A DNA stretch of 10,552 bases, from assembly GCA_023457035.1 (NCBI GenBank), contig JAEWNN010000216.1, positions 1 through 10,552 of the forward strand. The letters run 5' to 3'. This stretch comes from Verrucomicrobiota bacterium. GTDB taxonomy: Bacteria; Verrucomicrobiota; Verrucomicrobiia; Opitutales; Opitutaceae. The notes under the pieces were generated by a model. It did not search any database. It was given only the letters and a program-made list of their open reading frames with translations, and had not been told where the DNA came from. Positions 6,171 through 10,552 of this stretch are shown one piece after another (position 1 is the stretch's first letter; the number at the start of each line of letters is the position of its first letter). The position numbers and the translations under genes were made by a program.

Positions 6171-6196
6171 ATCGACGCGCTCACGCGCGTCGCTAC
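6171..6196 (-). repeat. Twin-hairpin element, copy 5 (left half only)
   Basis: On the minus strand: GTAGC, then hairpin GACGCGC-GTGA-GCGCGTC. Compared with the other copies, the third stem pair is C-G instead of T-A, a paired change that keeps the hairpin. The right half is absent. It directly abuts the 14-bp tandem array. Confidence 0.8.
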
Positions 6197-6197
6197 T

Positions 6198-6281
6198 GCC
6201 CACCGGTCACAGCCCACCGGTCACCGGCTACCGGCGACTGGCTACCGTCCACCGCCCACCGTCTACGGCCCACCGCCCACA
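6198..6281. repeat. 14-bp tandem repeat, six units
   Basis: Units start at 6198, 6212, 6226, 6240, 6254 and 6268. They read GCCCACCGGTCACA, GCCCACCGGTCACC, GGCTACCGGCGACT, GGCTACCGTCCACC, GCCCACCGTCTACG and GCCCACCGCCCACA. The consensus is GSCYACCGKCYACN, with a weaker 7-bp sub-period. The array ends 8 bp before the -35 box of the uppS promoter. Confidence 0.9.
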
Positions 6282-6289
6282 GTCAGTGG

Positions 6290-6319
6290 TTGACCCCCCC
6301 TTCGCCCGCTTCGCACAAT
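6290..6319 (+). promoter_or_regulatory. Probable promoter of the uppS-cdsA-dxr-rseP operon
   Basis: TTGACC (6290-6295, 5/6 to the -35 consensus), an 18-bp spacer, then CACAAT (6314-6319, 4/6 to -10). A start near 6326 would leave a leader of only about a dozen bases before the uppS GTG, consistent with the absence of an SD. Position and strand fit the four-gene operon; activity is inferred. Confidence 0.45.
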
Positions 6320-6338
6320 CCCGCCTCTTTTCCACCGC

Positions 6339-7076
6339 GTGAAATCCGCCGCCGTTCCTCCTCCCGCCCACGTCGCCATCATCATGGATGGCAACGGCCG
6401 TTGGGCCAAGAAACGCGGCCTGCCGCGCATCGAGGGCCACCGCCGCGGGGTCGAGACCGTCCGCACGATCGTCGAGGCGGCCAGCCAGTGCGGCGTGCGC
6501 TACCTCACGCTCTACGCCTTCTCCGCCGAAAACTGGAAACGCCCCGCCGCCGAGGTCAACGCCCTCATGCTGCTGCTCCAGCGCTTCCTGCGCAGCGAAC
6601 TCGACGAACTCGTCGAGAAGCAGGTCCGGCTCCACACCATCGGCCGCACCAGCGAGCTGCCTGGCGCCGTGCGCAAGGAGCTCGACCGGACGCTGAAGGC
6701 CACCGCCGGGTTCACCGAGCACCACCTCATCCTCGCCCTCAACTACGGCGCGCGCACCGAGATCGTCGACGCCGCCGCGGCCTACGCCCGCGCGGTCGCC
6801 GCCGGCCGGGAGGACCCGGCCGAGTGTTCCTACGAGAAACTCGCGCGCCACCTCTACACCGCCCAGATCCCGGACCCCGACCTGGTGATCCGCACCTCCG
6901 GCGAGACACGTATCAGCAACTTCCTGCTGCTCCAGGCGGCCTACGCCGAGTTCCTCTTCACCCCCACCCTCTGGCCCGATTTCACCGCCGCCGACTTCCG
7001 CGCCGCCCTGGCCGACTTCGCCGGCCGCGAACGCCGCTTCGGCGCCACCGGCGAGCAGCTCATGGCCAAGCCCTGA
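6339..7076 (+). CDS. uppS: Undecaprenyl diphosphate synthase (cis-prenyltransferase)
   Basis: Condenses isopentenyl diphosphate units onto farnesyl diphosphate to make undecaprenyl diphosphate, the carrier lipid for peptidoglycan and surface glycans; cytosolic, at the membrane. The length of 245 residues is normal. Every key residue lies nine positions before its E. coli counterpart: D17 in IIMDGNGRWA, R30 and H34 in RIEGHRRG, S62 in YAFSAENW, R185 and R191 in IRTSGETR, and E204 in AYAEFLF. NYGARTEI is also present. The start is GTG at 6339; the next in-frame ATG (6384-6386) is the Met just before the catalytic Asp and is too late. There is no SD; the leader is CTCTTTTCCACCGC. It is the first gene of the operon, with cdsA 40 nt downstream. 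Confidence 0.96.
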   Translation: MKSAAVPPPAHVAIIMDGNGRWAKKRGLPRIEGHRRGVETVRTIVEAASQCGVRYLTLYAFSAENWKRPAAEVNALMLLLQRFLRSELDELVEKQVRLHTIGRTSELPGAVRKELDRTLKATAGFTEHHLILALNYGARTEIVDAAAAYARAVAAGREDPAECSYEKLARHLYTAQIPDPDLVIRTSGETRISNFLLLQAAYAEFLFTPTLWPDFTAADFRAALADFAGRERRFGATGEQLMAKP

Positions 7077-7102
7077 CCGGTCCCGTCGCCACCTCGCCAC
7101 CG

Positions 7103-7112
7103 ACTCCCCTCC
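7103..7112 (+). promoter_or_regulatory. CU-rich leader motif before cdsA
   Basis: ACTCCCCTCC ending 4 nt before the cdsA GTG, in the place where an SD would be. The identical 10-mer with identical spacing precedes rseP. A role in translation start is inferred only from position and recurrence. Confidence 0.35.
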
Positions 7113-7116
7113 GATC

Positions 7117-7989
7117 GTGCTCAAACGCGCCATATCCACCCTCGTCCTCTGGGTCGCGCTGATCGTGTTGCTGCGCTACTTCGGCCGCCCGGCCGCCGTG
7201 CTCTTCACGACGTTGCTCGCTGTGCTCACCCAACATGAGCTCTACGGGATGCTCGCGCGCATGGGCCACCGGCCGTTCCACCGCCTCGGCCTGCTCATCG
7301 GCGCGACCATGCTGCTCGTGCCCTACGCGGTGCGCACGCTCGCCCCGCAATACTTCATCACCGGCCCGGGCATGACCGCCTCGCTGATGGCGCTGGCCGT
7401 CGTGCTCTGCTGCGTGCGGCTGCTCTCGGTCCGCGATCCGGGCAAACGGTTCGACACCCTCGCCGCCACCCTCTTCGGCATCGCCTACGTGCCGTTCATG
7501 TTCCACTTCGTCATCGAGATCTTCTTCCTGCGCGACGCCACCAATCCCAACCAGGGCCTCATGCTCGTCGTCTGGCTCGTGGCCGTCTCCAAGTTCTGCG
7601 ACGTCGGCGCGCTGCTCGTCGGCACCGCCATCGGGCGCCACAAGATGTCGCCGACGATCAGCCCCAAGAAGAGCTGGGAGGGCCTCGTGGGCGGCGTGAT
7701 CATCGCCTCGGGGGTCGGCACCGCGCTCGTCCATTTCTTCCGGCCCAGCGGCCTGTATCCGGAGAACTTCACGCTGCTGTGGAGCGCGCTCGCCGCGATC
7801 CCGATCGCGCTCATCGCCGTCGTCTCCGACCTCGTCGAGTCGATCATCAAGCGCCGCGCCGACATCAAGGACTCCGGCAACGCCATCCCCGGCATCGGCG
7901 GCGCCTTCGACCTGACCGACAGCGTCATCCTCACCGCGCCGGCCGCGTACATCCTCTTCGCCTACCTCCTGCGCCTCGGCGGCGCCTGA
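7117..7989 (+). CDS. cdsA: Phosphatidate cytidylyltransferase (CDP-diacylglycerol synthase)
   Basis: Integral membrane enzyme that makes CDP-diacylglycerol from phosphatidate and CTP, the precursor of the bacterial phospholipids. It has 290 residues, close to the family norm, with several hydrophobic segments (for example 5-20, 58-72, 88-100, 145-166, 188-205, 222-240, 272-286). The C-terminal signature begins canonically with SIIKRRADIKDSGNAIPG (242-259). It then reads IGGAFDLTDS, where the usual form is HGGxxDRxDS: His is Ile260 and Arg is Leu266, while D265 and D268 remain. The start is GTG at 7117, 40 nt after uppS, with no SD but with the CU-rich motif. dxr begins 6 nt after the stop. 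Family membership is firm and function likely despite the variant signature. Confidence 0.92.
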   Translation: MLKRAISTLVLWVALIVLLRYFGRPAAVLFTTLLAVLTQHELYGMLARMGHRPFHRLGLLIGATMLLVPYAVRTLAPQYFITGPGMTASLMALAVVLCCVRLLSVRDPGKRFDTLAATLFGIAYVPFMFHFVIEIFFLRDATNPNQGLMLVVWLVAVSKFCDVGALLVGTAIGRHKMSPTISPKKSWEGLVGGVIIASGVGTALVHFFRPSGLYPENFTLLWSALAAIPIALIAVVSDLVESIIKRRADIKDSGNAIPGIGGAFDLTDSVILTAPAAYILFAYLLRLGGA

Positions 7990-7995
7990 GCGATC

Positions 7996-9159
7996 ATGGC
8001 CGGCCGCAAACGCATCGTCCTGCTCGGAGCGACGGGCTCCATCGGCGAGAACGCCCTGCGCGTGATCGCCGCCCACCCCGACCGGCTCGAGCTCGCCGGC
8101 GTCGGCGCCCGCGCCAACACCGCCAAGCTCGCCGCCATCGCCCGCCGCTTCGGCGTCCGCCACGTCGCCCTCACCGATCCCGCCGCCGCCACCGCCGCGC
8201 GCGGCGACAAGCCGTTTCCCGCCGGCACCACGCTCCACGCCGGTCCCGAAGCGCTCACCACGCTCGCCACCCTGCCCGAGGCCGACCTCGTGCTCGTCGC
8301 CGTCGTCGGCACCACCGCGCTCCAGCCCACGCTCGCCGCCATCGCCGCCGGCAAGGACATCGCGCTCGCCTCGAAGGAGATTCTCGTGATGGCCGGCAAG
8401 TTCGTGATGGCCGCCGCCCGCGAGCGCGGCGTGCGCCTGCTCCCCGTCGACAGCGAGCACAACGCCCTTTTCCAGTGCCTAGCCGGCGAACCGCCGCGCG
8501 CCATCCGCCGCGTCATCGTCACCGCCTCGGGCGGCGCCTTCCGGGATCGGCCGATGGCCGACCTCGCCCACGTCACGCCCGAGGACGCGCTCCGCCACCC
8601 GAACTGGTCGATGGGGCCGAAGATCACCGTCGACTCCGCCACGCTGGCCAACAAGGGCCTCGAGATGATCGAGGCGCAGTGGCTCTTCGGCCTGCGTGCC
8701 GAACAAGTGGAGGCGGTGCTCCACCCGCAGAGCATCGTCCACGGGCTGGTCGAGTACGTCGACGGCTCGATCCTCGCGCAGCTCACGCCGCCGAGCATGA
8801 CCTTCGCGATCCAGCACACGCTGCTCTTCCCCGAGCGCCTCGCCGGCGTGGAGCCCACCCTCGATTTCGCCAAACTGTTCACGCTCGATTTCCGGCCGGT
8901 CGACGACTCGCGCTACCCCTGCCTGCGCCACGCGCGCGAGGCCATGCGCGCCGGCGGCACCGCCCCCGCCATCTTCAACGCCGCCAACGAGGTCGCCGTC
9001 GCGGCCTTCCTCGCGCACCGGCTCCGTTTCCTGGATATCGCCCGCGTCGTCGGCGAAACCCTCGCGCGCGTCTCCGCCACGGAACCCGCCGCGCTCGCCG
9101 AGGTCCTTGCCGCCGACCAGCAGGCCCGCGCCACCGCCCGCCAACTCCTCGCCGGCTGA
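7996..9159 (+). CDS. dxr: 1-deoxy-D-xylulose 5-phosphate reductoisomerase
   Basis: Second step of the MEP isoprenoid pathway: rearranges and reduces DXP to 2-C-methyl-D-erythritol 4-phosphate with NADPH and a divalent metal; cytosolic. Its 387 residues are near the usual length. Visible are the NADPH loop GATGSIG (11-17), ASKEILVMAGK, metal ligands D152 and E154 in LPVDSEHNALFQ, TASGGAF, the flexible loop HPNWSMGPK (201-209), and the third acidic ligand E223 in NKGLEMIEAQWLFG. The helical C-terminal domain follows. The ATG at 7996 lies 6 nt past the cdsA stop, suggesting coupled translation; there is no SD. The MEP pathway supplies the isoprenoid units that UppS, in the same operon, polymerises. 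All catalytic residues are intact. Confidence 0.97.
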   Translation: MAGRKRIVLLGATGSIGENALRVIAAHPDRLELAGVGARANTAKLAAIARRFGVRHVALTDPAAATAARGDKPFPAGTTLHAGPEALTTLATLPEADLVLVAVVGTTALQPTLAAIAAGKDIALASKEILVMAGKFVMAAARERGVRLLPVDSEHNALFQCLAGEPPRAIRRVIVTASGGAFRDRPMADLAHVTPEDALRHPNWSMGPKITVDSATLANKGLEMIEAQWLFGLRAEQVEAVLHPQSIVHGLVEYVDGSILAQLTPPSMTFAIQHTLLFPERLAGVEPTLDFAKLFTLDFRPVDDSRYPCLRHAREAMRAGGTAPAIFNAANEVAVAAFLAHRLRFLDIARVVGETLARVSATEPAALAEVLAADQQARATARQLLAG

Positions 9160-9180
9160 GCCCGCCGTACCCGGTCCGCA

Positions 9181-9190
9181 ACTCCCCTCC
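9181..9190 (+). promoter_or_regulatory. CU-rich leader motif before rseP
   Basis: ACTCCCCTCC, identical to 7103-7112 and likewise exactly 4 nt before the start codon (ATG at 9195). It is the complement of a purine-rich SD rather than an SD. Confidence 0.35.
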
Positions 9191-9194
9191 CCGC

Positions 9195-10552
9195 ATGCCC
9201 GACTCCCTGCTTTCCAGCCCGCTCGCGATCCTCATCGGCATCCTCTGCCTGACGGCGTGCATCTTCATCCACGAGCTCGGGCACTTCCTCGCCGCCCGCT
9301 GGCGCGGGGCCCACGTGCCGCGGTTCTCGGTCTTCGGTCTCGGCAACCCGATCATCAAGCGCACCTGGCGCGGCGTGGAGTGGTGCATCTGCTGGATCCC
9401 CTTCGGCGCCTACGTGCAGATCCCGCAACTGGCCGACCTCGGCGAGATCGAGGGCGGCGAGGCCGACAAGGACGCCCCGCCGCGCCCCCCGCTCGGTTAT
9501 CTCGACAAGGTGATCGTCGCCGTGGCCGGCCCGCTGTTCAACCTGCTCTTCGCGCTCGTGCTCGCCACCGTCCTGTGGGTCGCCGGCGAGGAACGCAGTG
9601 CCGAGATGGCCACGACGCGTATCGGCTACGTGGCCCCCACCATCAAACTCTCCGACGGCCGCGAGGTCCCCAGCCCGGCCGCGCAGGCCGGACTGCAGTT
9701 CGGCGACATCATCCGCTCCATCGACGGCCGCCGCACCGCGGAGTGGCAGGACGTGCAGAACAGCATCGTTTTCGGCGCCGGGAAGACCAACGGCGAACGC
9801 ACCGCCGTCTTCGTCGTCGAACGCGCCGGACAACCGCTCACCCTCACCCTCAATCCCCAGCTCGCCACCAACGAGAAGATCCGCCGCATCGGCGTCTCCC
9901 CCTACGTGGAGGCCAAGATCCACTCGGTCGCGGCTGGTTCGCCGGCCGCCCAGGCCGGGTTCCTCGCCGGTGACCACATCGACGCGATCGACGGCCAACC
10001 CATCCGGAGCTTCGCCACGCTCGACGAGGCCCTGCGGGGCAACGCCGCCCGCGCGCTCGGCGTCCGTGTCCTCCGCTCCGGTACACCGCGCGAGCTCACG
10101 CTGCCGGCCGGTGCCGCCTCCGGCATGGGGGCCAAGCTCGGGCTGCTCTTCACCACGGAGGTGACGCTGGTCCACACCGACCCGTTCACCCAAGTCGCCG
10201 GTTTCGTCGGCCAGACCTTCCGCACCCTCGGCAGCCTCATCAATCCCTTCTCCGACATCGGGCTCTCCAAGATGGGCGGACCGATCGGCATCGTCGCCGG
10301 GTTCACCCAAGCCGCCCAGGCCGGTCCTCGCGTCGTGCTCTGGCTGACGATCCTCATCAACGTCGCGCTCGCCGTCTTCAACCTCCTGCCGATTCCCGTG
10401 CTCGACGGCGGCCACATCGTGTTCGCCACGATCGCGAAGCTGCGCGGGCGCGCCATCAACCCCGAGTTCATCGCCAAGCTGCAGTTCGGTTTCTTCGTGC
10501 TGCTCATCGCGATGATGCTCTACGTGAGCAGCCACGACATCCGCCGCCTGCG
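9195..10552 (+). CDS. rseP: RseP-type site-2 membrane zinc protease (cut by window edge)
   Basis: Intramembrane metalloprotease of family M50. Relatives cut anti-sigma factors and leftover signal peptides within the inner membrane. 452 codons are present and no stop is reached; E. coli RseP has 450 residues, so little is missing. In order: a first membrane segment (about 9-25) carrying the zinc site HELGH (26-30); a membrane segment with AGPLFN (111-116); PDZ domain 1 (about 143-225, AAQAGLQFGDIIRSIDG); PDZ domain 2 (about 229-315, AAQAGFLAGDHIDAIDG); then MGGPIGIV. The segment NLLPIPVLDGGH (396-407) holds the third zinc ligand, D404. A last hydrophobic segment lies near the window edge. The ATG at 9195 is 35 nt after dxr; there is no SD. 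Its position beside cdsA and dxr is conserved in many bacteria. Confidence 0.95.
   Translation, partial: MPDSLLSSPLAILIGILCLTACIFIHELGHFLAARWRGAHVPRFSVFGLGNPIIKRTWRGVEWCICWIPFGAYVQIPQLADLGEIEGGEADKDAPPRPPLGYLDKVIVAVAGPLFNLLFALVLATVLWVAGEERSAEMATTRIGYVAPTIKLSDGREVPSPAAQAGLQFGDIIRSIDGRRTAEWQDVQNSIVFGAGKTNGERTAVFVVERAGQPLTLTLNPQLATNEKIRRIGVSPYVEAKIHSVAAGSPAAQAGFLAGDHIDAIDGQPIRSFATLDEALRGNAARALGVRVLRSGTPRELTLPAGAASGMGAKLGLLFTTEVTLVHTDPFTQVAGFVGQTFRTLGSLINPFSDIGLSKMGGPIGIVAGFTQAAQAGPRVVLWLTILINVALAVFNLLPIPVLDGGHIVFATIAKLRGRAINPEFIAKLQFGFFVLLIAMMLYVSSHDIRRL

Larger units (their letters stand above)
5383..6338. other. Gene-free, repeat-dominated spacer (956 bp)
   Basis: Lies between the divergent starts of the aldo/keto reductase and uppS. 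No reading frame resembles a protein. In order it holds an imperfect hairpin (5532-5556), twin-hairpin copy 4 (5595-5653), ACCACGGATT-type filler (5711-5774), a 41-bp direct repeat (5822-5862), an ACCACAGAG inverted repeat (5888-5973), the second 41-bp copy (6033-6073) and ACCACGGAG filler (6101-6128). It ends with a twin-hairpin fragment (6171-6196), a 14-bp tandem array (6198-6281) and a promoter (6290-6319). GC content dips in 5700-6000. Confidence 0.75.

Noticed and set aside
6198..6281. Possible CRISPR-like array
   Set aside because: Units are 14 bp, head to tail and degenerate, with no spacers; it is a simple tandem repeat.
5789..6293. Short open frames in the repeat spacer
   Set aside because: They run through direct repeats and filler words and have no start signals or protein-like composition.
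7060..10535. Long minus-strand open frames opposite cdsA, dxr and rseP
   Set aside because: Gly/Glu/Asp/Arg-rich shadows; the plus-strand genes have complete catalytic motifs.

Overview
The window is very GC-rich bacterial DNA with ordinary housekeeping genes and unusually repeat-laden intergenic spaces. Gene content and style suggest a member of the Verrucomicrobiota, probably Opitutaceae or a close relative. The grounds are the HU protein with a Pro-rich tail, a CdsA with a non-canonical signature, the stand-alone COG1453-type aldo/keto reductase, mostly absent Shine-Dalgarno sites, and long spacers of ACCACGGAG / ACCACAGAG filler. This placement is an inference from the sequence and no search was done.

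Layout. On the minus strand at the left edge lies histidyl-tRNA synthetase (hisS, 1-1322, 3' end cut off). Upstream of it is a small HU/IHF-type DNA-binding protein (1441-1803) with a strong SD and a textbook rho-independent terminator (1394-1421). A 102-bp divergent intergenic region separates HU from a plus-strand ClpX-like AAA+ unfoldase (1906-3519). That unfoldase lacks the ClpX zinc-binding domain, keeps the IGF loop, and has an extra C-terminal region resembling a second, degenerate copy of its own AAA+ small domain.

An aldo/keto reductase gene (minus, 4201-5382) sits alone between two gene-free stretches (3520-4200 and 5383-6338). These hold five copies or fragments of a 58-59-nt element. 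Each full copy can fold into a three-way junction whose two hairpins carry complementary tetraloops (GTGA and TCAC). They also hold a 41-bp direct repeat, ACCACRGAG-type filler, a GGGCCGGTC hairpin, and six units of a 14-bp tandem repeat.

The right third is a plus-strand operon, uppS-cdsA-dxr-rseP, apparently driven by a promoter at 6290-6319. It combines isoprenoid precursor synthesis (dxr), the undecaprenyl carrier lipid (uppS), CDP-diacylglycerol for phospholipids (cdsA) and the site-2 envelope protease (rseP, cut by the right edge). It corresponds to the widespread dxr-uppS-cdsA-rseP cluster, with dxr moved between cdsA and rseP.

Most start codons lack an SD. cdsA and rseP share the identical pyrimidine 10-mer ACTCCCCTCC exactly 4 nt before the start codon. 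The items most worth a second look are the twin-hairpin repeat family, the remodelled ClpX-like protein, and these CU-rich leaders.
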